NCBI GenBank assembly: GCA_015488975.1
Contig: WFMT01000031.1
Span: 1 to 8,629, forward strand
Direction: 5' to 3'
DNA: 8,629 nt
Source: Campylobacteraceae bacterium
GTDB taxonomy: Bacteria; Campylobacterota; Campylobacteria; Campylobacterales; JALSKU01
Positions 1 through 6,760 of this stretch are shown here, piece by piece (the stretch's first letter is position 1; the number at the start of each line of letters is the position of its first letter). Under the pieces are notes generated by a model that did not search any database, had not been told where the DNA came from, and worked only from the letters and a program-made list of their open reading frames with translations. A program made the position numbers and the translations under genes.

Positions 1-661
1 ATCTAATGTTAGAATACTCCATGATATTTGAGTTTGCAAAATTGATGCTAGTTGCATATGGCACAACATAAACTTCATCATTGTCATCTAAATATTTTTC
101 TATTTTTCTATTCATCTTTCCAGGTTCAAGAAATTTTGACGAGATTATGACCATATCATAGTTTTTACTAGAGGGTTGCATCCCAAGATACCAATTCTTT
201 TCAAACTCATTTTTTAAGGTGCTAACTTGACTTGCATCTCCGATGATGAGCACTCGTCTTTTAAAAAATGAAAAACTGTAAATAACTCTTTTTATCAGTC
301 TTTTGGCGACAGGAAGCAGCAATATAGCAAACAGAAAATAAAGTGTGATAAAAAGGCGGGAATATTCCAAAGAGTTTTTTTGCAAAGTTAAAAGCGCCAA
401 GACTATAAAATAAGCTAAAAAAAGTGACTTTATCATCTTGTATGTTTCTTGCCAAAAATCATATCGCAGAGTATAAATTTTTTCGTAAAATATAATGGCG
501 ATAGCAATGATAATGACAAATAAAAACCTTTGTAACGAAAGCTCATTAAATACAGGGATGTATGTAGCATTAAGCTCAACTCTTGCATATTCGGTAAGAT
601 AAAAAATACCTATGAGTAAAATGATATCAATAATAATACAATTTAAAAGATATTCTTTCAT
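1..661 (-). CDS. Polyprenyl-phosphate sugar-1-phosphate transferase, WbaP/WcaJ type (partial, N-terminal part only)
   Basis: The first 220 codons are visible; the gene runs off the left edge. Four hydrophobic segments lie at about residues 4-22, 45-59, 78-93 and 103-118. An EKIYTLRYDFWQE stretch after the second segment is typical of the membrane part of WbaP/WcaJ enzymes. From about residue 134 a Rossmann-like CoA-binding fold begins (KRRVLIIGDAS). In this family the catalytic domain lies further downstream, so it would be outside the window. Known members transfer hexose-1-phosphate from a UDP-sugar to undecaprenyl phosphate at the inner membrane, priming O-antigen or capsule synthesis. The ATG at 661 is preceded by GGTGG and by an in-frame TAA one codon upstream, so the start is well fixed. 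It overlaps the TGA of a decayed upstream ORF as ATGA. The sugar specificity cannot be read from this part. Confidence 0.85.
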   Translation of the reverse strand, partial: MKEYLLNCIIIDIILLIGIFYLTEYARVELNATYIPVFNELSLQRFLFVIIIAIAIIFYEKIYTLRYDFWQETYKMIKSLFLAYFIVLALLTLQKNSLEYSRLFITLYFLFAILLLPVAKRLIKRVIYSFSFFKRRVLIIGDASQVSTLKNEFEKNWYLGMQPSSKNYDMVIISSKFLEPGKMNRKIEKYLDDNDEVYVVPYATSINFANSNIMEYSNIR

Positions 662-1039
662 ACATTACCACCAAGATTACATATATTTTTAACAAAGCCT
701 TTACTGTATATAACTATAAAATTATCCTTGTAAAAAGCTCTATTGTCAGCTATAATAAGATCGTATCTATTCTCTTTCGTACAAATATATTGAGCGTTAT
801 CCGGTTACGCAGTGAGCGGATAACTTTTGAATCAATACTATTTATATTCAATACTTTTTCAAATGTAACACTGTCTAAGCTGACTATAGCAAAAGCTTTA
901 TTGAATACTTTTAAAATATTTCCAAGTTTATAATTCTACTATATTTTTCATTATCGCTGCTAAAACTGTTGTCTGACACCTCAATAAATTGGTTAATTGC
1001 ACCTTTTCGTAGTTGTTGCCCTGACTTCTTTATTGTAAG
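658..1039 (-). pseudogene. Decayed unidentified ORF, interrupted by a 29-bp palindrome
   Basis: This is a broken coding remnant on the minus strand whose product I do not recognise. Reading from 1039, one frame gives residues such as INQFIEVSDNSFSSDNEKY down to about 930. A single-base deletion near 926-933 then shifts it to a frame giving ILKVFNKAFAIVSLDSVTFE. That frame is broken by a palindrome at 796-824. After the palindrome, the frame YICTKENRYDLIIADNRAFY runs to a TGA at 658-660, which overlaps the ATG of the sugar-phosphate transferase gene. Removing exactly 29 bp and restoring one base gives one open frame of 117 codons plus stop. The ATGA overlap suggests that the ancestor was a functional, translationally coupled gene. 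There is no visible start codon, so the 5' end is probably lost. It could be the tail of a glycan-modifying enzyme, but nothing in the sequence proves that. Confidence 0.5.
796..824. repeat. 29-bp palindromic element (REP-like hairpin)
   Basis: Perfect 8-bp arms GTTATCCG (796-803) and CGGATAAC (817-824) flank a 13-nt loop. The element is richer in G and C than its surroundings and sits inside a decayed ORF. Deleting 29 bp here rejoins the two flanking frames, so it looks like a small mobile palindrome inserted into a former gene. It is the only copy in the window. Small REP-type palindromes moved by Y1 (TnpA-REP) transposases are a possible class, but membership is inferred. An ordinary chance hairpin is the alternative. 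Confidence 0.5.
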
Positions 1040-1266
1040 CTATTGCAAGCAATATTATGTCCTTTCCCAAAGCCAATATTTTTGTTTAAAATATATAGCG
1101 AGTATTTACAAACTACCTACAAAAAGATTGCAAAGAAGCCGTTGGAGCGTTATTAATGATGATGAGTTTCTTTTTCTATTTCTAAAGACAAAAAACTCTC
1201 TATTGCTTTTGTGAGTATCTCTATGTCTTCATTGTGCGTGACGATGCTCACGCTTGCTATTTTCAT
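1030..1266 (-). pseudogene. Remnant of a family 2 glycosyltransferase (rhamnosyltransferase-like N-terminus)
   Basis: The ATG at 1266 begins MKIASVSIVTHNEDIEIL, the first strand of a GT-A fold GT2 enzyme of the WbbL/rhamnosyltransferase kind. This frame hits TAA at 1153-1155. The next frame continues it as ELIIINNAP (from about 1166), passes a TAG at 1113-1115 and reaches NTRYIF. Near 1087 the frame returns to the first one, giving NKNIGFGKGHNIA, a hallmark motif of this subfamily. It then ends at TAA 1030-1032. There is thus one insertion, one nonsense codon and one compensating shift. The remainder of the catalytic domain (roughly 200 residues in intact relatives) is missing. No convincing ribosome binding site precedes the ATG. 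The gene is dead; it once belonged to the glycan locus, between the WbsX-like gene and the priming transferase gene. Confidence 0.72.
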
Positions 1267-1346
1267 ATATTGAACAATAGTTTTACGTTTTTATAGACCC
1301 TTATTTAATAGAAGATTTTTCTTGTATACTATAATTCATTTGCTTC

Positions 1347-3362
1347 TTATATTTCTATTATTTTAAAATTATTATGTTTGCAAATCAGACCAAATAAACG
1401 CTCTGTTGCATGGGCCATAGTTCCATCTACTTGCCCTTCTTCTGGGGCAAAAGCATCTTGATCTAAATTTTCGGTTAATAATTTTAGAGCCTTAGGTTTA
1501 AACCAAAACATTGAACCAGCAGGGAAATTAAAATTTTTAGGTATATTTATATTTGCTTTTTTAGCAAATGATTTTATATTGTACTCATTTGAACCTATCC
1601 AGTCGTTATAAGACAAGGAATTTCCTTTTGCTACCACTATGCCATTGCTGTTTTCATCAAGTAGTTTTTTTGCCTTTTGTACACGTTTTTTAGAACCAAT
1701 TAAGCTTTGAACCAAATGATCACGCCATATATCCCCATCTATTCGATGAAAAGATTTTTTAGAATGAAGTTTACATATGTATTTATAGTCTTTATCTTCA
1801 ATAGTCCTATATATTTCTAGAAAAGGCAGAATATCTCGGCCTCTATTTTCTAGGCATACGATAAAAGCTTTAGGAAACTCATTTCTTATATTGTTTAAGC
1901 TGTCAAAGTCTATATTTTGGTTTACATTTATATATAAATCAAAATTATTTCCTATATTAGAAAGATATTGTTTTAATTCTTCCCATACATCAGGATAGTA
2001 AAGATGAATTATGACTGCCGTTGTGTTTAAAGTAATAAAATCTTTTATCTCTTTAAGATTATTAAAATTTAAGGTATCTTTATAGCTTGTTAGAATTTGA
2101 TGTGTTTTCTCTAAGTACCCATATCCAAACTTCTGATCTGGTTCTAAATATGCACCTTCACCCCATTCATTCCAAGCATTGATAAAAATAAGTCTTTCAT
2201 CACCTTCAAAAACTTCATCAGTGTATTTACATAAATAGCGCAACCAGGTTGCGTATAAATCTGGTGTAGCACCATGGATAGTCGTACCTCTACCAGGTTT
2301 CCTAGCCTCATTGTCCCAACCCGGGCATAATGAACGAAATTTCTTATATTTTGGTCTACTGATAGATTGGCTGTATTTAATGGCATTAGAATAGCTCCGA
2401 ATTTCACCTTCGTAATAATCATTATATATATTTAGGCTCTCATTGATTATTTTTAAAGGAAAAGAATTAGGTGCAAACTCAGTTGCTGCGTCAAAGCCAA
2501 TTGTTTTGGGATCGATATGTTCAAAAGCATGAGTCAAAACTAGATATATTTCACCTATGCCATTATTTAGACACCATCTCCTCCACCTTTCTGAGCTTGC
2601 TTTAATATCTGGAAAATCAGACGGCCTGTAAATCATAAGAAGTGGCTTTCCATCCACTCTTATATATCTTTTGTCTTTAAACATTTTAGATATTTCTTTG
2701 ATGAATTCAAGATCATCTTCATCACTGTGCTTCTGCTGTAATAAAATATCTTGGTCTTGACCATCCCATCTTTTTGTCCAATTCTCATTTGCCCAGTTTA
2801 TGCAAAATGGAAAGTCTAAGTTTTTATTTTCTAAATACGCATTAAGCGGCTTTTCCAAAACTCGCCGACCATTAAACCAATAATAATGAAAACAAAAACC
2901 AAAAATACCATAATTTTTTGCTAATTCAACCTGTCTTTTTTGAATTTCTGGTAATCTTAAATCATAATATCCTAACTCGCCCGGTAAGCGAGGTTGATAA
3001 TGTCCTTCAAACTGCGGAAGTGCTTTTGCGACATTCGTCCATTCTGTAAAACCTTTTCCCCACCATTCATCATTTTCTTTTATTGGATGAAATTGAGGAA
3101 GATAAAAAGCTATTGCTTTAATATCTGTAGCAGAATGCATATGTTTTTTAAAGGGAATATTTTCTTTTTTATTGTTATTTTGATGAAAAATATAGTTAAA
3201 ATAATCTGTTACACATGAACCTTCCCTCGCCATTTGACTATTGTTATGTCTCGGAATTTGCTTAGAGCTATTTTTTATTTTTTCATATAAAAAACGATAA
3301 TTACCATTTTTTATATGGTGTAAAATTCTTTTAATATTATGTTTTGTTAACTTTTTTTGCAT
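1347..3362 (-). CDS. WbsX-like (GH99-like) plus RgpF-like two-domain glycan protein
   Basis: The protein has 671 residues. Residues 1-80 are a basic, polar leader without a signal peptide. Residues 82-425 match the WbsX family (Glyco_tran_WbsX, GH99-like): AIAFYLPQFHPIKENDEWWG at 84-102, INWANENWTKRWDG at 188-201 and INAWNEWGEGAYLEPD at 394-409. E399 and E402 of WNEWGEG line up with the Glu pair that carries catalysis in GH99. Residues about 446-671 resemble the rhamnan synthesis RgpF domain (ENRGRDILPFL, YICKLHSKKS, FPAGSMFWFKP). Such proteins are common in O-antigen and rhamnan loci and act on the glycan in the cytoplasm; the exact reaction is poorly defined. The ATG at 3362 has AGGA about 13 nt upstream and lies 16 bp after the sulfotransferase stop, so it is probably in the same operon. 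It is the last intact gene before the decayed stretch. Confidence 0.88.
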   Translation of the reverse strand: MQKKLTKHNIKRILHHIKNGNYRFLYEKIKNSSKQIPRHNNSQMAREGSCVTDYFNYIFHQNNNKKENIPFKKHMHSATDIKAIAFYLPQFHPIKENDEWWGKGFTEWTNVAKALPQFEGHYQPRLPGELGYYDLRLPEIQKRQVELAKNYGIFGFCFHYYWFNGRRVLEKPLNAYLENKNLDFPFCINWANENWTKRWDGQDQDILLQQKHSDEDDLEFIKEISKMFKDKRYIRVDGKPLLMIYRPSDFPDIKASSERWRRWCLNNGIGEIYLVLTHAFEHIDPKTIGFDAATEFAPNSFPLKIINESLNIYNDYYEGEIRSYSNAIKYSQSISRPKYKKFRSLCPGWDNEARKPGRGTTIHGATPDLYATWLRYLCKYTDEVFEGDERLIFINAWNEWGEGAYLEPDQKFGYGYLEKTHQILTSYKDTLNFNNLKEIKDFITLNTTAVIIHLYYPDVWEELKQYLSNIGNNFDLYINVNQNIDFDSLNNIRNEFPKAFIVCLENRGRDILPFLEIYRTIEDKDYKYICKLHSKKSFHRIDGDIWRDHLVQSLIGSKKRVQKAKKLLDENSNGIVVAKGNSLSYNDWIGSNEYNIKSFAKKANINIPKNFNFPAGSMFWFKPKALKLLTENLDQDAFAPEEGQVDGTMAHATERLFGLICKHNNFKIIEI

Positions 3363-3378
3363 TATTTTATCTTTTATC

Positions 3379-4599
3379 CTAGCTTATAAAATAGTTTATT
3401 ATTTTATAACTTTTCTTATTTTTAATATTATTTAACTCTTGTTTTAAATCATTTATCTGAATTTCTTGAAATTCCATAACTCTAACTTTTTTTTGCATCT
3501 CGGTATTTAAGCTTTGTATATGCAATGACATTTCGTGTACAGTATGTTCATAATTTTTTATGACACTTGATTGGGCATTGATGCCATCTTTTAAACTTTG
3601 TGTATGTAATGACATTTCGTGTACAGTATGTTCATAATTTTTTATGACACTTGATTGAGCATTGATGCCATCTTTTAAACTTTTTTCATGTTTTAACATC
3701 TCTTGTACTAGAATTTTTTGTTCATCATACTTTTTTTGTAAATCTTCACAGTTTTGAGAGTTATTTCCTCTTAAATAAAAAAAAGAAACATATTGTTCAT
3801 ATTTTGACCTAGAAGTGTCAAGACTATTTTTGTACTCGATATTTTCATTATTCTGAGATAACAGATAAAGACATTCTATTGAATTTTTAATAAAATCTGG
3901 CACATTGTTTAAGTTTTGTTTTTTTTCATTGTTATGTTTTAAATCTTTGTTTAAAAATATTTTTATGTCTTGCATCTTTTTGGTTAAAGAAAAATGAAGT
4001 AATAAAAAATTTTCTATCCTTTGCAAACTTGCTTGTGGTTTAATAAGTAGGTTATCGTATTCTACAAAAACTCTCTTATATGGCCTTGAATAGAATTCTG
4101 CATATAAAAGATACTTTGACCATAATAATAAAGATTTATTTTCTTTAAAGTTATTACGTTTTAGCAAAGAATCATGAACTTCATGTGGAAACCTTAAAGG
4201 AATAATTATTTTTATAGATATATGGAGGTCTTTAAATATTTTTTCCCAGAATGGAAAAAGAATACACATACGAGGATCTTTAATTCCAAAAATATTTTTA
4301 TCTTTATAATCATTTAAGATAATTTTTTTTGCCTCACTGTATAAAGGTTGAATCGATTCGCTATTTTGCCAGTTTTTTTCAAAAATATTTACATCATCCC
4401 AACTACTGTTTAAGGTTGACAATATTTTCCATTCATTAAATGTTGATATGTTTTGATTTTCAAAATAACCCTTAGGATTATCTGCATTGGCTTGTAGCAA
4501 TTCGTTGCCCATGCTTATGCCAAGTAAATCTAAAACTCCTGCTAAAGCAGAAGTACCGCTTCTGTGCATTCCTAAAATCAATATACATGTTTGTTGCAT
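3379..4599 (-). CDS. Sulfotransferase with long C-terminal coiled coil
   Basis: The protein has 406 residues. Residues 5-17 (CILILGMHRSGTS) form the 5'-phosphosulfate loop of PAPS-dependent sulfotransferases. GIKDPR follows at 105-110, and PLRFPHEVHDSLLKRN at 134-149 fits the 3'-phosphate site, with R136 and S144. The transferase domain ends near 205, a linker follows, and a coiled coil spans about 287-392. In the coil, d positions include L287, M301, L308, Y322, M329, L336, Y350, M357, L364, L385 and I392; a positions include V298, I312, I319, V326, I340, I347, V354, M368, I382 and L389. Two 28-residue repeats lie at 307-334 and 335-362. The enzyme probably sulfates the exported glycan in the cytoplasm. 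The start at 4599 has AGGTAG overlapping the stop of the preceding gene, 6 bp away. The tail (SYKIINYFIS) is short and hydrophobic. The acceptor is unknown. Confidence 0.85.
   Translation of the reverse strand: MQQTCILILGMHRSGTSALAGVLDLLGISMGNELLQANADNPKGYFENQNISTFNEWKILSTLNSSWDDVNIFEKNWQNSESIQPLYSEAKKIILNDYKDKNIFGIKDPRMCILFPFWEKIFKDLHISIKIIIPLRFPHEVHDSLLKRNNFKENKSLLLWSKYLLYAEFYSRPYKRVFVEYDNLLIKPQASLQRIENFLLLHFSLTKKMQDIKIFLNKDLKHNNEKKQNLNNVPDFIKNSIECLYLLSQNNENIEYKNSLDTSRSKYEQYVSFFYLRGNNSQNCEDLQKKYDEQKILVQEMLKHEKSLKDGINAQSSVIKNYEHTVHEMSLHTQSLKDGINAQSSVIKNYEHTVHEMSLHIQSLNTEMQKKVRVMEFQEIQINDLKQELNNIKNKKSYKIINYFIS
3514..3681 (-). repeat. 84-bp tandem direct repeat, two copies, inside the coiled-coil region
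   Basis: Copies at 3598-3681 (first in the gene) and 3514-3597 differ at three positions: 3518/3602, 3523/3607 and 3574/3658. Two differences are silent and one changes Thr333 to Ile361. Each unit encodes 28 residues beginning SLKDGINAQSSVIKNYEH, exactly four heptads. A diverged partial unit lies just upstream in the gene at about 3682-3708 (VQEMLKHEK against VHEMSLHTQ). The near identity points to recent duplication by slippage or recombination. Confidence 0.95.
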
Positions 4600-4605
4600 T
4601 TTTAT

Positions 4606-5445
4606 CTACCTATCATTTTTGCTGTAAATATTTTCAGTACATAGTAAATCGGCTTTATCAAAATCATCTAGGGTATGTTTTTTGTACCTTTTAAACGAAG
4701 ATGGTAATTGAAATATACTAGTTACATATTTATCTATAACTGTATCGGACAGTCCCATAAATAAAAATATATCCCTTATAGAACGCTGACTTTCTTGACA
4801 CAAATGATCAAAATCAAGTAAATAAATATTCTCTGGATACAATCGTGTAAGCTTTTGCATCCTTTTATGTACTTTGCACCAGTACTTCAAAGCGTTTTTT
4901 GGAGTGATTTCAACATGTTCTTCATTTAAAAAAATATCTCCGAAAATTTTAAGTTGATTTTGGTTGGAAGAGTATGCCATATCTAATCCATTACGATAGA
5001 CATAAATAAATTTTAACTTTGGAGAAAACTTTAAAAATCTATCTATCACAAGGTGTGTATTTGGTTCTTTCCATCCCCAGAGAGTATGTTTCTCTAACTT
5101 AACCGTTTGCAAAAACTTTATACGTTCCAATAACCACTCTTCTGAATGCTGAGGGTTATCATTATGTGCTAATTTTCTTAAAAATCTTAGTTCGTCCACA
5201 TTAAGAACTTCATCACCTGCAAGAATTTTATAAAATAGTTTAACTCTATGTATAAATTCATCTTCAGTAAGTATAAAAATATCCTTTCTTTTAAAAAGTA
5301 GCGTATAAAGTAGATTGTCATTGGCTTCATTTAAGTCATAGCCCATAAAAAACCCTAGTTTCTTAAAAAGCTGTGCTACTGCTCGTGTACCACTCCCTCC
5401 TAGTCCTCCTATGGCCACCGTGGGATGATGATATTTAAATGACAT
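4606..5445 (-). CDS. Sulfotransferase family protein
   Basis: The protein has 279 residues, about the size of a single-domain sulfotransferase. TVAIGGLGGSGTRAV at 9-23 is the PAPS 5'-phosphosulfate loop. GWKEPNTHLVIDRF at 124-137 and FIYVYRNGLDMAYSS at 146-160, with R151 and S159, form the 3'-phosphate binding region. NIYLLDFDHLCQE at 206-218 is a typical late strand and helix of the family. There is no signal peptide or membrane segment, so it should act in the cytoplasm using PAPS. The ATG at 5445 overlaps the end of the Wzt gene by 11 bp. AAGGAT about 8 nt upstream fits a ribosome binding site, so translation is probably coupled. It differs clearly from the downstream sulfotransferase in length and motifs, so the two are not a recent duplication. 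Its position directly after the exporter suggests that it modifies the exported glycan; the acceptor is not evident. Confidence 0.83.
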   Translation of the reverse strand: MSFKYHHPTVAIGGLGGSGTRAVAQLFKKLGFFMGYDLNEANDNLLYTLLFKRKDIFILTEDEFIHRVKLFYKILAGDEVLNVDELRFLRKLAHNDNPQHSEEWLLERIKFLQTVKLEKHTLWGWKEPNTHLVIDRFLKFSPKLKFIYVYRNGLDMAYSSNQNQLKIFGDIFLNEEHVEITPKNALKYWCKVHKRMQKLTRLYPENIYLLDFDHLCQESQRSIRDIFLFMGLSDTVIDKYVTSIFQLPSSFKRYKKHTLDDFDKADLLCTENIYSKNDR

Positions 5446-6760
5446 CCAAAGATCCTTCTTGTATGAAAGTTACTATACCGGCACTAAGTGTTTTGTCTGT
5501 ATTTGGAGAGACTTTAAACATATATGCATCAAGGACTCTGTGAAGCTGTGTTTGTGTTAAAATATCAAATGTTCCTGCGTTTATGAAATAAGCTCCTTCC
5601 CCTAGATTACATTTAAAAGACCATTTCATATTATAAACCTTACCGCCTATAACTGGCACACCTTCCTTAGTTCCATTGTGTGGATATTGTCCGCCACCAA
5701 GCACTATACCTGTTGCAGTCTTGATATTCATTCCAAGACGTACATTTGTAAAATTTTGATTATACTTAACCTTGTAACAATATTCATACACTTCACCACT
5801 TTTTAAAATATTAACCTCTTTACCTTGAGTATTTTGAATTACAAAATCATACAATCTCGCTCCTTCTTCTGCGTAACTAATGATTGATTTTGACTTTACA
5901 GAAGAATTAAATGACTCTTCTGTTTTCAAGATTTCTTGAATAACTTTTTTTCCTATTTTGTTTTTTATCTCTTTTTTCTGTAAAACTTCAAATTCTCTTT
6001 GAATTGAGTCTTTATCCACTTCTTGCTTATTTGCATATTTTACATAGAGTCCAGTAACTAGTTTTGGGTTGCCTTCAATAACTTTTTTTCCACGGCTAAG
6101 CCAAATAGCACGTGAACAAAAATTTACTATTTGTCCTTCATTATGACTCACAAAAAGAATTGTCGCTCCACTCTTTCGTATTGCTTCCATTTTGGAGAAA
6201 CATTTTCTTTGAAATGCTACATCACCTACGGCAAGAGCTTCATCCACTATTAGTATGTCTGGTTCTATGTTTATAGCAACGGCAAAGCTTAGTCTTGACT
6301 TCATACCGTCACTGTAATTTTTGCTAGGTTGATAGATAAACTCTCCAAGCTCTGCAAAATCAAGTATCTCTTGAAGCTTTTCGTCCGTTTCTTGTTTCGA
6401 CATCCCATTTATAGATGTGTTTAGATAAATATTTTCTATACCATTCATCTCAGGGTTGAAACCAGCACCAAGTTCGAGAATGGAAGATATTTTTCCATGA
6501 GCTCTCACACTTCCTTCCGATGGCATTACTACTCCCGTAAGTATCTTAAGCAGTGTTGATTTCCCGCTTCCGTTTCTTCCGATAATCCCTACAGTTTCGC
6601 CTTTTTTTATCTCGAAACTCACATCTTTTAAGGCATAAAAATCCTCATGATATTTTTTGCCAAAAACGCTTAAAGCTTCTTTGAGTCTGTCTAGAGGTTC
6701 TTTATAGAGTCTATACTTTTTACTGAGATGATATGCTTGTATAGCTAAGCTTTTTCTCAT
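5435..6760 (-). CDS. wzt: Polysaccharide ABC transporter ATPase with C-terminal glycan-binding domain (Wzt)
   Basis: The protein has 441 residues. The nucleotide-binding domain carries Walker A GRNGSGKST at 61-69, the signature YSDGMKSR at 149-156 (SDGM in place of SGGQ, as is common in this subfamily), Walker B ILIVDEA at 169-175 with E174, and the switch H206 in FVSHNE. A basic linker at about 245-290 leads to a beta-rich C-terminal domain (about 295-435) of the Wzt_C type. In characterised O-antigen exporters that domain binds the modified non-reducing end of the chain before export. The ATPase works with the permease at the inner membrane. The start at 6760 overlaps the permease stop by one base (TAATG), with GGAG 10 nt upstream. 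The long form with a C-terminal domain argues for chain-end recognition rather than the short KpsT-type ATPase. Confidence 0.93.
   Translation of the reverse strand: MRKSLAIQAYHLSKKYRLYKEPLDRLKEALSVFGKKYHEDFYALKDVSFEIKKGETVGIIGRNGSGKSTLLKILTGVVMPSEGSVRAHGKISSILELGAGFNPEMNGIENIYLNTSINGMSKQETDEKLQEILDFAELGEFIYQPSKNYSDGMKSRLSFAVAINIEPDILIVDEALAVGDVAFQRKCFSKMEAIRKSGATILFVSHNEGQIVNFCSRAIWLSRGKKVIEGNPKLVTGLYVKYANKQEVDKDSIQREFEVLQKKEIKNKIGKKVIQEILKTEESFNSSVKSKSIISYAEEGARLYDFVIQNTQGKEVNILKSGEVYEYCYKVKYNQNFTNVRLGMNIKTATGIVLGGGQYPHNGTKEGVPVIGGKVYNMKWSFKCNLGEGAYFINAGTFDILTQTQLHRVLDAYMFKVSPNTDKTLSAGIVTFIQEGSLDVI

Larger units (their letters stand above)
662..1346. other. Gap without an intact gene, filled with minus-strand gene remnants
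   Basis: This 685-bp stretch contains no intact gene. From right to left it holds about 80 bp of AT-rich sequence with no clear terminator (1267-1346), the GT2 remnant (1030-1266) and a second decayed ORF carrying a 29-bp palindrome (to 658). The plus-strand open frame at 969-1214 is antisense to these remnants and looks like chance. I see no tRNA, no strong intrinsic terminator and no insertion sequence with recognisable ends. Confidence 0.6.

Noticed and set aside
261..455. Minus-strand open frame of 64 codons
   Set aside because: It is an alternate frame within the sugar-phosphate transferase gene, which has a well-supported start and typical membrane segments.
970..981. TGTCTGACACC, resembling a transposon end
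   Set aside because: No matching inverted end, target duplication or transposase was found in the window.
969..1214. Plus-strand open frame of 81 codons
   Set aside because: It is antisense to two decayed minus-strand genes whose motifs are readable, has no ribosome binding site and has no recognisable protein character.
1236..1253. Hairpin GCGTGA / TCACGC with a 6-nt loop
   Set aside because: It lies in codons for the conserved SVSIVTHN strand of the GT2 remnant and has no T-run on either side, so it is probably a by-product of coding and not a terminator.
1267..1346. Possible terminator after the WbsX-like gene
   Set aside because: Only a 4-bp stem (AAGA/TCTT) can be drawn and there is no G+C-rich stem followed by a T-run.
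2144..2422. Minus-strand open frame inside the WbsX-like gene
   Set aside because: It lies in another frame of a gene with clear family motifs across the same stretch.
2994..3218. Plus-strand open frame opposite the WbsX-like gene
   Set aside because: It is antisense to conserved WbsX motifs and has a low-complexity, Phe/Ile-rich composition.
3514..3681. Direct repeats as a CRISPR-like array
   Set aside because: The copies are contiguous without spacers and lie in frame inside a coding region.
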